NCBI RefSeq assembly: GCF_000237925.1
Contig: NC_031496.1
Span: 18,558,245 to 18,622,244 of the forward strand
Direction: 5' to 3'
Origin: Schistosoma mansoni
Lineage: Eukaryota; Platyhelminthes; Trematoda; Strigeidida; Schistosomatidae
DNA: 64,000 nt
Shown one piece after another: positions 20,941 to 32,195 of the stretch. Position 1 is the first letter of the stretch. Each line of letters starts with the position of its first letter. The translations under genes and the position numbers were made by a program. The notes under the pieces were generated by a model that was given only the letters and a program-made list of their open reading frames with translations, searched no databases and was not told the DNA's origin.

Positions 20941-21538
20941 ACAATATGTATTTTTAGTTTTACAACTAAGCCACATGTATTGATTAATTCAGTACTGAAA
21001 TTAGGACACTTTTGTCCTAATATTTGACGAAAACAAAATAGAATTATGAAGTGACGATTATTTAAGCAGACAATGTATTTTCTCTATAGAAAAAAAAACA
21101 ACACAACTTCACTCTGGTTTTATTTATTTGATCTAATAAATTTATTGACACAATTAAAAAAATAATTCGACTTTTTATAAATCTATATGAAAATCATTTA
21201 TTGTTGTCAACGGGGTGTCAGTTAGCAACTATATATATAAAAGTGATAATTTTAATGTAAATTAAAACAGAAAAAGAGTTTCATTGAATGGCAAAATTTT
21301 CAAATATCCTTATTTTGATCTCTAGTGATAAGGAATCCGATAAAGACCAAATTGAACGACTCTTTTACAAATAAAATTTTGAATTCTTTGTAATATATTA
21401 CAAACATAAATTGAGATATAAATTGAACATTCAGTGATTGTCTTCTGATTAGTTTAAAAATACTAAATAACTTTATACCAAACATCAGATCTTGACTTAA
21501 AAGAAACCATTTTATCGATAAATTAAACCATATAAATG
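20941..21538. other. AT-rich spacer
   Basis: A minus open frame at 21300-21551 is Phe/Ile-rich and ends inside a hammerhead remnant, so it is chance. Confidence 0.5.
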
Positions 21539-22015
21539 GAATGAAACGCATGTCCTAGTTTCCATGGACATGAGTGGTACAATTGCATGAAGTCAGTGAC
21601 AAGTGGACTGAGCCATGCTGGTAGGTGTAGACTACCTGGTTGGGATTCGCGAGATAATAGCAATCGATGGTTAGAGACCTTCAATGACATGGCTCAAAAT
21701 CGTTTGCAATGGAGAAGGTGCATCCACTCTTTCTGTTCTGCCAAATTCTGATCTGAATTCCTCATGTCCCTATCCTTTTTCTCTTTTCAAATTTATTTCA
21801 CTGGATTATACTCCTTCAATAACATCTTCAAGCCCTAATCTTTCCGATTACTGTTTATACTCTTACTACTTCTACCACTATGAGATTTGAATCGACAACT
21901 GCATCTCTGTGCTAATGTGGTATGGCAACTCGAACTGATGTACGTACGCACGAAGTTCTACGTCGTGACCGACTGTCTGACCTTGTTTCCATTGCTAACC
22001 ACTATCCATCTTTAC
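21539..22015 (+). mobile_element. HHR family 1 fragment split by a retrotransposon insertion
   Basis: The left piece (21539-21565) is the 3' half of a hammerhead (TGAAACGCATGTCCTAG). The right piece (21985-22015) continues the same element (TTGCTAACCACTATCC). Between them lies a retrotransposon 3' end. The 8-bp sequence GTTTCCAT is duplicated at 21558-21565 and 21985-21992, marking the insertion site. Confidence 0.8.
21566..21984 (+). pseudogene. Non-LTR retrotransposon 3' end inserted in a hammerhead
   Basis: The first part translates with RWLETFNDMAQNRLQWRR and RLPGWDSRDN, matching WLETLSDIAQNRSQW of the copy at 9.8-12.2 kb, then a stop and about 240 bp of 3' UTR. It is a 5'-truncated insertion with an 8-bp target duplication, holding only the last part of the C-terminal domain. 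Confidence 0.8.
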
Positions 22016-22625
22016 TACATAAATAGATTATTGATTAGTAAAAAGAATTATTCTCTATCAGTTATGTTACTGTTATTTACTTGGGTTTCAATACAATGTG
22101 CCTTGAATCCGGGTGCATTATTCTTTACAATAGTTACTGTGTTAGTCAATTAGTCGTCATTCATGTAAGACATGACCTGATTCTAATATTAACAAGTATA
22201 TATATCAATAAAGTCAGAGAGGAAAGTAAAAAAATGAAAAGTAGAGAAGAGGATAGAGTAGAAGGTCTCATACTACGCACAGTACTATACAAACATTTAA
22301 CCAAATACAACAGTTCATATTTGGGATAACATACAAAATTCGATTTAACGTTTAGCGTCTTCTCACTTTTCGTTGATTATTTCTCATCTCTCACAGTCTC
22401 TTACTAGAATTTCTAGTAACACTATTGAAAATATAAGTAAATTTGAAAATGTGTATTTTATTTTACTGTAGAAATTTACACAAAAAGTAACTAGTATCCA
22501 AGTAAAAACCAAAAAAACGATAATAAATTCATCATAATTAAAAATCACCCCCAAAAAATGTCAATTATAGGAAAGAGAAAAAAAGTCCTTTAAAAACCAT
22601 TCTGCTAAATGAATGATTGTTTTTG
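22016..22625. other. AT-rich spacer, possible 3' UTR on the minus strand
   Basis: If the minus-strand candidate exon at 22626-22810 is real, an AATAAA-like signal on the minus strand near 22460 would lie in its 3' UTR. Otherwise nothing is seen. Confidence 0.35.
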
Positions 22626-22810
22626 TCAATCTTTAATTGTCAACTTAAAATAATGATTTTCAGATTGAATTTCATCATTATCAATATCTTCAAATGTGTA
22701 TACTTGACTTAGTTTCCTTGTAATATGTATGTGTAGTTCCAATAAAATATTTTCATGTATATATGTATATGTACTAGCTGTATGATACCGTGTTCCTTTA
22801 GTGGTATACC
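22626..22810 (-). CDS. Candidate terminal exon, unknown protein
   Basis: On the minus strand a strong acceptor (TTTTTACTTTCTTTAG) at 22811 precedes an open frame of about 60 codons ending in TGA at 22626-22628. The peptide looks more protein-like than chance frames nearby: it begins after the splice with YTTKGTRYHTAS and contains ENILLELHIHI, then an acidic FEDIDNDEI stretch. I do not recognise the family. The frame stays open through the acceptor, so an intron is inferred from the splice signal only. An AATAAA-like signal follows downstream. It could still be a chance frame. Confidence 0.3.
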
Positions 22811-22859
22811 CTAAAGAAAGTAAAAACTGATGTATTTTTTTAACTGGGCTTTTTTTCAT

Positions 22860-23390
22860 TTCTTTATTTATGTATTTAATTGTCCAAAATTTGTTTAAAT
22901 TAGATCTAAATAAGGGACTGATTGTTTGATTTTCTGTCTCACTTAGTTACATTCTTTAAATGCAACCCCCCCTTTCTTACTTATCCCTATCTTTACAACA
23001 ACGGACATGAATAACCTCAATAGTTGGTTATGTCTGATCACATTCTTTATGGAATATACAGACTTGTTAATCACTAGTATTAATAATAATAATTATTATT
23101 TCTGTTCTTTTCTAGTTTTTTTCTCTCCAAAACTTTATTTTTTTTTCTCACCTGTATACAATTGTCTGTAACTGGAATTATTTGACAAAATGAATGCCAA
23201 AAATAAAAATACTTCACTGAATAATGAAAAAATATATATACAAAACTTCTTTACACATACGCCCATACACATAGATACATGGACTCATTATAACAATGAA
23301 ATGAGGATTATGGTTACTTGACTAAATGTGTATGTATTGTGTTTAAATGTTGACTAATTTTAATTTGTTACTGAATAACAATTTTTTTAG
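22860..23390. other. AT-rich spacer
   Basis: Poly-T and poly-A runs and one C7 run near 22966. No gene. Confidence 0.5.
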
Positions 23391-23548
23391 ATGAATTTCT
23401 TGATATAATTGGAAAGGTGTTGATTCCTTTAACTGAGCTTATTGAAAGAAAAAAACATTTTGACACTTGTTCTGGAGATGATTATGCAATATGTTTGTTT
23501 GATTTTATAAAGATAATGAAAATGTCCCAGAAAAAAGATATGGGATGA
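23391..23548 (+). CDS. Candidate exon, unknown protein
   Basis: The acceptor AATTTTTTTAG at 23380-23390 is followed by an open frame of 52 codons (frame of 23393) ending with TGA at 23546-23548. The peptide runs EFLDIIGKVLIPLTEL, then SGDDYAICLFDFIKIM, with balanced acidic, aromatic and Cys content unlike the surrounding chance frames. There is a faint resemblance to the helical segment before DHR-2 in DOCK-family exchange factors (DYxxCLxxLLxxM pattern), which I would not use as a name. No good donor precedes the stop, so if real it is a terminal exon or a donor lies inside it. Confidence 0.35.
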
Positions 23549-23628
23549 AGTTGAGCTAAACATTTATTTCAAATATACTTGGCAATATGGCATAAAACAG
23601 TTAGTAATAACTTGGATTACAAAGGGTC

Positions 23629-23636
23629 ATATATAT

Positions 23637-23690
<54 letters not shown>
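23629..23690. repeat. (AT)n microsatellite, 62 bp
   Basis: Three AT tracts separated by TAAAT interruptions. Confidence 0.95.
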
Positions 23691-25983
23691 GCACTCTTGC
23701 CAACATTAATTTGAGTCATGAAAAACTTCAGTAATTAGTTAGGCATTAAGTCATCAAGGTCAGTAATCTAGATTTCGTTTTATAAGGCTCTTTATTTGGC
23801 TATCTCATTATAAAAATTATTCGAATTCTCACATGAATGATAGTCGAATTAAATTATTGAAATGTTTTAAAGCTCTAAGAAAAAAATCCTATAAGTGTCC
23901 AGTGTAAAATCACAATCCTCAATCAACAATCATCGGTGAGTTATCATCTGGCGTTAGAATAAATTAAACTCATTAAGAAAAAGGGTTTGCTACTAGAAGT
24001 ACATCACCAAACAATTCACTAGTGAGTTTTGTGTATAAAACCGTATGATTTTAAAGTAGACAACATTGGATCAGACTTATTTGTTCCAATTACCAACCAT
24101 TGTTTAATCATATACACTCAGTTCCCTTTATTATCTTGAATAAAGGAATAATAAAGAGTTGAGTAGAATAAGATGAATTCATTTTGTTTCATTAGCTTCT
24201 CTTGTAGTTAAATCTGATGCTTCAGAATCTTGTTTCATATATTATATTAATTTACTATACTCATTATAATACTTAATTGAATTGCTACTCTGCCATGATA
24301 AATCATATCCAGTTTTACTGTTATAGGCATGTAAAGTTTATGATAATTTTGACTTTAAAATCTTATAGGTTATAGAATATACCGAATCAATGGAAGAATA
24401 CCGTTGTTTTCTCAATTAGCGTTGTAACATCGGAGAAAATTAAGAGAATTTTAAACAGATATATTATAAGAGTTTATTTCTGGGTCAGAGGTACCATAAA
24501 ATCAGTTTTTGTTCATGCTAAGAATAGGTTATTAAAGGAAGAGCAAAAAGGCGTTGTTTATGGGATAAAATGTCATGAATTCAGTACAGTTTATTTGAGA
24601 GAAACATTCAGACGACTGAATGTAGCACAAAAGCAAAAAAACATTCTCGACTAACCTCAAGAAACTTGAGAATAGATTGACAATAATGCCACATTTGTTA
24701 GAAACAAGAGACAAGATCAGATTTGAAGGGACCAAAATACTTCACAAAGAGTTTGGAACATATAAAGAAAGATTAACAACAGAAGCTCCAGACTGTCAGG
24801 CGAAACGTCGGATTTACTTCTAATTCATTTGCCAAGATTTTACAAATATATATTCTTCCTATTTAATGTTACATATCATTTATACAATATGATGTAATGA
24901 TCCAGCTTGAAAAATCTACCGAAAATTAATAACATAAAAACTGTTGAATAAAATTTTCAATGAATTTAGTCAAGAGTCGACTAATCAGAAGTAGAAGAAA
25001 TAGTAAAGAAAACATTTTAGAAAGTAAAAATCCTTTTCAGTTTGTTGTTTCTTTCTTTGTAAAAAGTCAGTTCTGATTGATTAGTGATGTTAAATTTTGT
25101 AATTGTCTAAAGCCTCCTGCCTTTTTTCTTTTTTGCTATCACAAATGTTTTTTCTGGGGGGGGGAGGTAACAGTATCAATGTTTTTATTTTTTCGGATTA
25201 CTTAAAAGGTAAATATATTTTCTTAGAAAATTATTTACTAATGTTCAGGTTTTAAGATTCGATAGCTTTGGACTTAATTTATGTAATGAAAAATATTGAA
25301 ATATCCTTATGAATCTCATTTTATGTAGTATACTCATATTTATATACAGTTAGGCTACTTCCTAGTGATTTAACTTTTATCATATAATAATATAATGATG
25401 AGTTTGGGTTTAACACAGTTGGACATATATATCCATAAATTTATCCAGTACACTTTACTCAACCCTTTATATGTTCTCTAAAAATAGATGTATTAAAACT
25501 AGTAAAGAATATAACATTTATAATTTATTCATGAATTGATAACAATGCCAGCATTCCTGTGTCGGTATTTTTCATCAAAGCTACTCAGTTATAACTAATT
25601 CGAAAATAAACTTATTTGAAATGAAATCGAATAAGCATAAAATTGATCAAAAAGGACTTAATATATATATATATTTTTACATATGCTTTTATATTCAATA
25701 TTAGAAATTAAAATGCCTAGTAACAAAATTATTAGAGGCTATTTCTGAGTTACTATTTCTCAAATCATTTCAATGTATATATTGAACTTAAGTGAAATCA
25801 TTGGTTTATATCGAACAAAATATTTTGAACGTTTTATATCCATGTACTTAATCATTCTTTGTATATGAAGTAAAATGTTCTATTTTAGTTTTCAGATTGA
25901 CTTTGTAGAGTGATGACGAGTATATTAAACAATGTGAAATTAGAAATGAATATCTAAATAATCTTACAACCGAGTAGTATATA
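23691..25983. other. AT-rich DNA with one possible Penelope-type motif
   Basis: No supported gene. At 24782-24850 a segment (AGAAGCTCCAGACTGTC, GGCGAAACGTCGG, then CAAGATTTTACAAATA...TTCTTCC) resembles 37465-37560. A G9 run lies at 25156-25164. Confidence 0.4.
24775..24860 (+). repeat. Dispersed repeat with GCGAAACGTCGGA motif (copy 1)
   Basis: GAAGCTCCAGACTGTC and GGCGAAACGTCGGATTTAC, then ATTTGCCAAGATTTTAC and ATTCTTCC, correspond in order to 37475-37555. GAAGC...GCGAAACG resembles the 3' core of the minimal hammerheads reported in Penelope-like elements, but the 5' core (CTGANGA) is not clear here. Confidence 0.4.
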
Positions 25984-26098
25984 AATTCACTTAGTATTGT
26001 TTTTTTGAATCTTCCGATTGATGCTTAGGAATGCAACTGGTCAGTTTTTTATTGGCATATGTGCATACTGTGCGTATTGCACAAGCAAGTGGCTATCA

Positions 26099-26161
26099 GG
26101 ACTCAGTAGCTGAGTGGATAACGCTATGGCATTTGAAGCGAAGGACACTGAGTTCGATGCC
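26099..26161 (+). repeat. tRNA-like head of the family 1 element
   Basis: Box A-like TAGCTGAGTGGATAACGC and box B-like GAGTTCGATGCC give an internal pol III promoter layout. It has no mature tRNA cloverleaf, so it is a SINE head, not a tRNA gene. Confidence 0.6.
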
Positions 26162-26185
26162 AAGAGTGGACATCCACTGTGGAAC

Positions 26186-26245
26186 GCAGGTAGATCCAGC
26201 TGACGAGTCCCAAATAAGATGAAACGCGCGTCCTGGATTCCACTT
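26186..26245 (+). ncRNA. Hammerhead ribozyme with intact core
   Basis: ATCCAG/CTGGAT stem I, CTGACGA, GAAAC, palindromic ACGCGCGT and GTC are all present. Stem II is weakened: GTCC faces AGAT, leaving a G-U wobble, two Watson-Crick pairs and one mismatch. Catalysis is plausible but slower than in the 18.9-kb copy. Confidence 0.85.
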
Positions 26246-26283
26246 CTAGCCACTATCCATCTTTGCTTATAGATGAGTATATA

Positions 26284-27184
26284 TTTCTCCTAATTTCAAA
26301 GAAGTAACGATTGTTTTTATTTCCTACAGTGTTTTTTCAATCAAATACATCAGTTACTCTTATTTAAATCCACCTAAATATAAGGGGTATTATTTTCACC
26401 AAGAATTGATATAAACACAAACATCAGAAAATATTGAAAAGCTATTCTATCACAGAGTGAAATCTCTAATCGAGCATAACGTCTAAGAACTAACCTGTTG
26501 AAGACATGGTCATGTCTCTTAGTGGATACAAAACATTCAATAACAGAATTAGAATCTAATGATCCACAATCTTTACAACTCATTCAGGCTGCATATTAAC
26601 AGGGTTAGTTAACTGCTATGAATCTCCATTGATACTTGATCGTTGATTAGAAAAGAAAGCTTTTCAAAATAGTCCTGACTATTACCTAACATTTAATTTG
26701 CAAGTTCCTACGGTTTGGCAGAATTAAAAAATAAAAACAACTAGTACATTTCATTTCGTTTTACTCAACAACATGATTACTAGACATAGTGGTTGATATC
26801 AGTAGTTTATCAGCTATGAAAATAATACTAATGTGTTTCTACAGAATATATGATATTGAGTTAATTATGTTAGCGTGATACATACAAACACGAACGCACA
26901 CACATTCATAGTGACAAAATGACAACAGTCTTTACTTAATTAGATCATTTGATCAATGATAGTGGTAATAGTAATAATGACCATACGATTTTATCAGACA
27001 TTTTCGAGTACACCTTGGTTTCTAGATAGTAAACCTTACAGATTGAAATATATTGATCAGAAAATGCAAATGACCAATTTCGTTTCAGAAACAAGTTTCT
27101 CGAATGAAATGTCTCAATATTCTATAAGAGTCTACAATTTGATTAGGTTTACATTTAGTTTGCTGTTATATTGTCTGAATTTCG
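26284..27184. other. AT-rich spacer
   Basis: Open frames (26374-26583 minus, 26956-27234 plus) are unrecognised; the second runs into a repeat. No supported gene. Confidence 0.45.
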
Positions 27185-27340
27185 ACCAGTCACAGTTTAC
27201 ATATGTGTGTTCTAAGCGTATTGCCTTGATATAGCCATTATGTCATAAGTTAATATAGAATACATAGAGATGATGGGTCTCAAATAGGACGAGAAGCGAG
27301 TCCTAGACCGCACTATTAGCCACTCTCTATTTATTTTATA
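27185..27340 (+). mobile_element. HHR family 1 remnant, degenerate hammerhead
   Basis: Distal segment (CCAGTCACAGTTTACATATG, AAGCGTATTGCCTTGATATAG), then GATGATGGGTCTC, AAATAGGACGAGAAGCGAGTCC and the tail TATTAGCCACTCTC. The core is lost (GATGATG; GAGA) and stem I does not pair. Confidence 0.65.
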
Positions 27341-29009
27341 TAAATTTAGTTAGATGTTCCTTATAATCTTTACAATCAGTAATATGATATCATTTGCCTT
27401 TCGTACAAATATTTTCATTCATTATTTTAAGACGGTGATTTTACCAAACTGTTAGTACGATTGACTTTGATGAACAACTACAGAGAATAAAACTGACAAA
27501 CATCTTATTTCTTTGTCGGTATATACATCATTTGTAATTTTTTTCCGTTTATATCAATTCTGAAGTCAATATCATTGGTAAAAGGATAAAAAATCAGTTC
27601 ATGATTGGTTTTAATTAACTTTGCCCACTTCAAAAAATTTAATGATTGATTTACAAGTAAATTTTATAGTTTCATTTCAATTCACTTTATAATTTTTTAG
27701 AAAGTCAGGTCAACAGCTGAATGTCATAAAAAAACACAACTGTGAATGGACAGAGATATTTAAAAAAACAACAATGATGACGACAACAACATTGGTAACA
27801 CCACCACAGCCAAAACCAACAATAATCGTAATAGCACAGACGATAATAACAATCAGAACACAATGACACAAATTGACAGAAATAACAAACGAAATATATG
27901 ATTTGTCTTCATTTTTCGGCCGGTTAACAAAGCTTAGCTGTAAGCAAACAAACGAAATGAGAAAAAGTCAGGATAAAGACATTATGTTTTCCTTACAAAA
28001 GAAAGATCTTCATATAGTTTATCTTATCATATGTTTCACATGTAGTTGCTACCTATATTTAATTTTGTTTGCTACTTTCATGATGTAATTTATAGTGTGT
28101 AATGTTACAAAGATATTCATTATGTAGTATACAACTGAAACTATATGTATGAACGCTGTAACTATGATCAATGTTATTTTTTCTTTTGAAATAGAGTATT
28201 TCTTGTAGAAAATCATGTTTCCCTTGGTTTACAACATTATTTTCCATATACACACACACACACAACCATTCATCCTCTTTCTCTCTCAAGGGAAATACAT
28301 TAAATGTAGCGAAAAAAACTGAAGTAACAAAGAATAATGGAGTGTTTCAAGGAATATTGTTATTTTGTGCATTCCATTCCATTTCTCGAGCTGTTCATTT
28401 CTTTTTCTTTTCATTATTTACATCACTTTCTTTTCCACTTTCCTACTATATAGACCCATCTCTCTCTCCCTCACACATACCCTAATATACAATTATTATA
28501 TACATTCTCATTTGAGTGGGATACAAACAAAATGATTGTAACACATATTATTAATTTTGTAGTTATGTAACCTGATTGATAGACAAGTTGTGTCATGTGA
28601 AAAAAATGTTTTCGCTTGTATTTATTTTCGCTTATTATTTATTATTACGTTGCATTAGTAAACATGGAAAAAAATGTCAATATGTAACCAGAACTGGACA
28701 AATATGTGTAAACTTTAATATAAAATATTTAGAGAATATAAAAAGTAGAATTGGTTTATAAACCGTTAATCATCGTTTGAACCATTCAGTATGCTGTATG
28801 ATGAAATAGTTTAACTTCTCAGCTGTTTTATAACTACGAACAGCTTGTGTTATGAAACATAGGATTTATTAATCTCTAAAATCCATTACACTAATTTTAA
28901 TCATGTTGTTACTAGTGAGTGATTAAGAGAGATGATACTCAGAGCTCTAATAAGAAGCTATGATAAATGAAGTTCAGTTATGTAGAATGTGATGCAGTCA
29001 CCCATCAAA
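27341..29009. other. AT-rich DNA with triplet-rich stretch
   Basis: About 27770-27860 is rich in ACA/AAC triplets. It keeps a frame open after an acceptor-like TTATAATTTTTTAG at about 27700, but the codons are low-complexity and I do not call an exon. A (CA)n run lies at about 28250-28264. The frame at 28576-28761 has a hydrophobic stretch but no other support. Confidence 0.45.
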
Positions 29010-29245
29010 AGCGATGAAAGATGGTTGCGTAATTTCTCCAGGTAATTGGGGTTGAAATTATAAACAGTTGAATCCGAAATTTAAAGCTTAAATGTTCGTC
29101 GTAAGATACAAAGATTCTTGATTCCATCTTTTGTGAATTCTTAGGTGCCTATTGTTGAGAATTCTTATACCAAAACGAAACAACTGTCAAGTGGTTTAAG
29201 GTTTTTAATAGTTGTCTAACTGAATTCAGTTAGTGATGTAAATTA
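29010..29245 (+). mobile_element. HHR family 2 remnant, old
   Basis: Head GATGGTTGCGTAATTTCTCC and GGGTTGAAATTATAAAC, eroded tRNA-like part, then TTGTTGAGAATTC, ACCAAAACGAAACAAC, TGTCAAGTGG and the tail AGTTGTCTAACTGAATTCAG. Element order is preserved; the ribozyme core is gone apart from GAAAC. Confidence 0.55.
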
Positions 29246-30198
29246 TCTTTACAAACCCATAATTTGACCTAAATCCTTATGAAAATATGAGATTTAAAAA
29301 ATTGTTTGCCTCGAAGTTAGTTTATACCATAAATTAATTTCACTTAGATAGGTATTGTGAAAACAATGAAACAGATGATGATTGTATGATCCTTTTTTAG
29401 GATTGCTTAGTTATATCCACCTTGAATTTCAATAACTGTCTAGTTAAAGTCAGTTTGTATTACGTTCATATTGATTCTAGTTTAATTATCAATATTAAGT
29501 TCAGCTGGTCATTCGCGATAGTCTAAAATAAATGGAATAATGTATATTTACATATGACGTAACTCTGAGCATCATTTATTGTAATGTATATTGTCATTAA
29601 TGATATTCTTAACTACAAAATAACATCAAGGATATGTTTTTTTTTAATTGGTACTCATTGAATGGTTAGGTATGAAGTCAGATCCTGAATCTAACATTTA
29701 ATATGATGGAAGATTATCCAGTTGATTAGTTTAAGAAGTAGTGAGATATCCTATTACGACTCTATTTGAGGTAATCAGTGTTACTTCTGATGACAATAAT
29801 TAATGGAACTATGAAATATGAGAAAAATGGTAATCTAAATTCGAAAAATCTTAATTTTACTTTAAAACATCAACTGATGATGTTTTTCATTTGTACTATA
29901 TAAACCATCAGTAGTTATCACAACGTTTCAATGATCCAGTGTTTTATCATAACTACTGCCTATTTTAATGATATCAAAACTTGTTACTTAAATATATGAT
30001 TACTTAATGACAAATTCGTTATATTTCATGAATGATCAGTTCACGGTCTTACTTAAAGACTCACCAGTTTTCACAATCCTATATTGATAATTATCATGTG
30101 CACACTAGTGACTTGCTTCAAGATCGATTTCCTTGAGTTCTAGTAAGAAGTCGTGACCAGTAGAGTTGATCCGTGTCTGTTGTTAGACAGTTATCCTT
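29246..30198. other. AT-rich spacer
   Basis: No supported feature. Confidence 0.5.
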
Positions 30199-30269
30199 TA
30201 AAGACGATGGAAGACGGTTGCGCAATGTGGTGGATTGGTTGAAATTAGACATTAACGCCGTTGGATGCC

Positions 30270-30340
30270 GGCTAAGTGGTCTGGAGGTTAAGCGTTCGCG
30301 CGTGAGACTGAAGATACCGGGTTCAAATCCCGTGGGGTGA
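30270..30340 (+). repeat. tRNA-like head of the family 2 element
   Basis: Box A-like TGGTCTGGAGGTTAAGCG and a consensus box B GGTTCAAATCCC, spaced as in a long-variable-arm tRNA (Leu or Ser type). Flanks do not form a tRNA acceptor stem. Probably drives or once drove pol III transcription of the element. Confidence 0.6.
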
Positions 30341-30349
30341 ATTGTGGAT

Positions 30350-30405
30350 GTGTACTTCTGAGGAAATTCGTACTAGAAAGAAACGACCGTCTAATGCTTC
30401 CAGGT
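30350..30405 (+). ncRNA. Family 2 hammerhead, degenerate stems
   Basis: The core CTGAGGA and GAAAC are kept and a GTC triplet follows. Stem II (ATTC/GAAA with a mismatched base) and stem I (GTACTT against TAATGC) are poor. Probably inactive. Confidence 0.6.
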
Positions 30406-30842
30406 TTTCAGTGTGGTCTAACATTGATCAGTTCACGATCCAATTAAAAACAGAAAATCTCCACGATCCTATACTGATTGTCAACTAGTTGTGACCTTCA
30501 AAAATGCAATCTTTACCAAATGTTAATTGAATCAATTAAGTTATTAGTTGGAAAGTTCATTCCAATATACAACAATAAATCGTTAAGAGTTTATCATAGT
30601 TGAAGAAATATACACATAACCCTCATTGATTAATAGTGCAATTCACTTAACTTTGATGGTTAATATGATCGATCAATGATTTATTTGATCAATAATTTGG
30701 ACGTTATAAAAGTTGAAATGTTTGTGGTTTCGATTGAAATTCTGCAGTTTTACATTTTTACAATTTTTTTTAAAAAAACAGCTTGTCACTGTGTGCTTAA
30801 ATAAAAGATGATCGAATGATATTCTGTAATAAGTTTTAATTA

Positions 30843-31090
30843 ATGTAAAGGGCTTGTAGAGATTGTTAAATTTTATAGTTTACGTCATAAACTAGTCTTA
30901 GTTAAACAACCATTGAAAATCAAGAAGCGGCGGAAAACTGTTTCTTCTTAGTATCGAATTTCTCAGAAGTTGATATCAACGACCAAATAGCAACCTGGTG
31001 GTTCCTAGTTTTTTATGGTTTTCTGACTTAAGTTTTTTTTTGATAAATTTTCAATTGAGAATTTTATGGGGTTTAGTTGAAAATAACTAT
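30843..31090 (-). mobile_element. HHR family 2 remnant (2b tail), old
   Basis: AAGGGCTTGTAGAGATTG, ATAGTTTACGTCATAAACTAG, TTAGTTAAACAACC and ATTGAAAATCAAGAAG run parallel to 55505-55600 and 63680-63760. The ribozyme region (GTTTCTTCTTAGTATCG) is only a trace. A mirrored trace of the tail follows (TTTTTTATGGTTTTCTGACTTAAG). Confidence 0.45.
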
Positions 31091-32039
31091 CATCATGAAT
31101 TGATGTTTCCCGAAAAACCAACGAAAACAGTTATTTAATCCTAAAAGGGACTCCTTGTAAGTGCTTCGGGGATCTGCCCACGCAAAAGTTTATCAGTTGC
31201 TATCGACCAACAATATAAATCAGCTTTGAGTTAACGTTTGTTCTTCGTTTATCCAAAACAATTAAATAGACTACAAAAGGTTCTGCAAACATTATAGTTT
31301 TCATGGTTTGTATATTATTGTTAAGAAAGTTTAACTTAGATTTATTTGCATAAAAAGTTGTTAAATGTGTATAATAATTCATGCTACGGTTTTATTTGTC
31401 TTCTGTTAGACATTAATTTTCATGGGGACATTCCCATAAAAAAACTAGCTTATTATACAATTGTGAATGTTCACAGATGAGTGTTCACGTATTAGGAAGA
31501 ATACTATTATATTTCTCTTAGATTTGAGACAGTGTACTAACTGAGGTCAGTCCTTGATAAATACCTCTTACATGTTAACCATTCACTCTTAGATACTTGA
31601 CATCATAATTATTGAATATTCAAATTCGGAAAACTGAAATACTTATTGTCGTTGCTTTAGGTTAAGGCTTCAAAAAAAATTATTTCGAAACATTTGTTAC
31701 CGATAATTCAGCAGTACTTCAAAGAAAGAGAGAAAACGAAGTTATCTGATTCACGTGAGATCATAATGTTAAGATGGGAAAGAAAAACAATTATTCAATT
31801 CAGATGTGAAAGAAACAATTTCCCAATATTAATTATTATCTGCTTTCACAGAATATTTAAAACAAATTAATATTGAAGTCATAGAAACCATTGTTTTGCC
31901 ATAAAAAAAGTAGTTTTTATGTATTGTGTAGTTGTTACAGTTTATACAACCAAGGTATTTAAATGGTCTTGTAATCCGACAATCTTCACAAATCGATTGA
32001 AGTTGCAGATATAAATCTTTGGAAGACAACTCAATGGTA
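31091..32039. other. AT-rich spacer
   Basis: Open frames at 31200-31382 and 31829-32053 (minus) are not recognised. Confidence 0.45.
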
Positions 32040-32195
32040 TTAAGATTAAACACTCTCTGAGAGGCCTGAAGATCGCTAGTTCAAAAACCTGGCCAGATTG
32101 TGAATGTATACTGACTGATCAGTAATTCAATACTAGGGAAAAAAAGCTATCTACAGCTTCATGATTTTCATTTGTTGTCTAGCTAAGATGACTGT
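32040..32195 (+). mobile_element. HHR family 2 remnant, old
   Basis: CCTGAAGATCGCTAGTTC (box B region), ATTGTGAATGTATACTG, GTAATTCAATACTAGGG and the tail GTTGTCTAGCTAAGATG follow the family 2b order. The core is not preserved. Confidence 0.45.

Larger units (their letters stand above)
25984..26275 (+). mobile_element. HHR family 1 element, near full length
   Basis: The segments in order are CACTTAGTATTG, CTTCCGATTGATGC, CTGGTCAG, TATTGGCATATGTGC, a plus-strand tRNA-like head, the hammerhead and the TAGCCACTATCCATC tail. An 8-bp repeat AGTATATA lies at 25976-25983 and 26276-26283. The 5' distal segment is in inverted order relative to the copy at 3.3 kb, so this is another rearranged copy. 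Confidence 0.75.
30199..30447 (+). mobile_element. HHR family 2 element, near full length
   Basis: The most complete family 2 head in the window: GACGGTTGCGCAATGTGG, GTTGAAATTAGACATTAACG, TTGGATGCCGGC, the tRNA-like part, the hammerhead and the tail (CCAGGTTTTCAGTGTGG, GATCAGTTCACGATCC). It shows the 5'-to-3' order head, tRNA-like part, ribozyme, tail in one uninterrupted copy of about 250 bp. The tail is of the 2b type shared with 19.6 and 52.8 kb. Confidence 0.75.

Noticed and set aside
27700-27870. Exon after an acceptor-like signal
   Set aside because: Openness is explained by an ACA/AAC triplet-rich tract; no protein-like pattern.
28576-28761. Small secreted-protein-like frame with a hydrophobic start
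   Set aside because: Hydrophobic runs are common in AT-rich chance frames; no splice or conservation evidence visible.
30270-30340. Genuine tRNA gene
   Set aside because: Boxes A and B are good, but flanks do not make an acceptor stem and the sequence is the head of a dispersed element with several relatives here.
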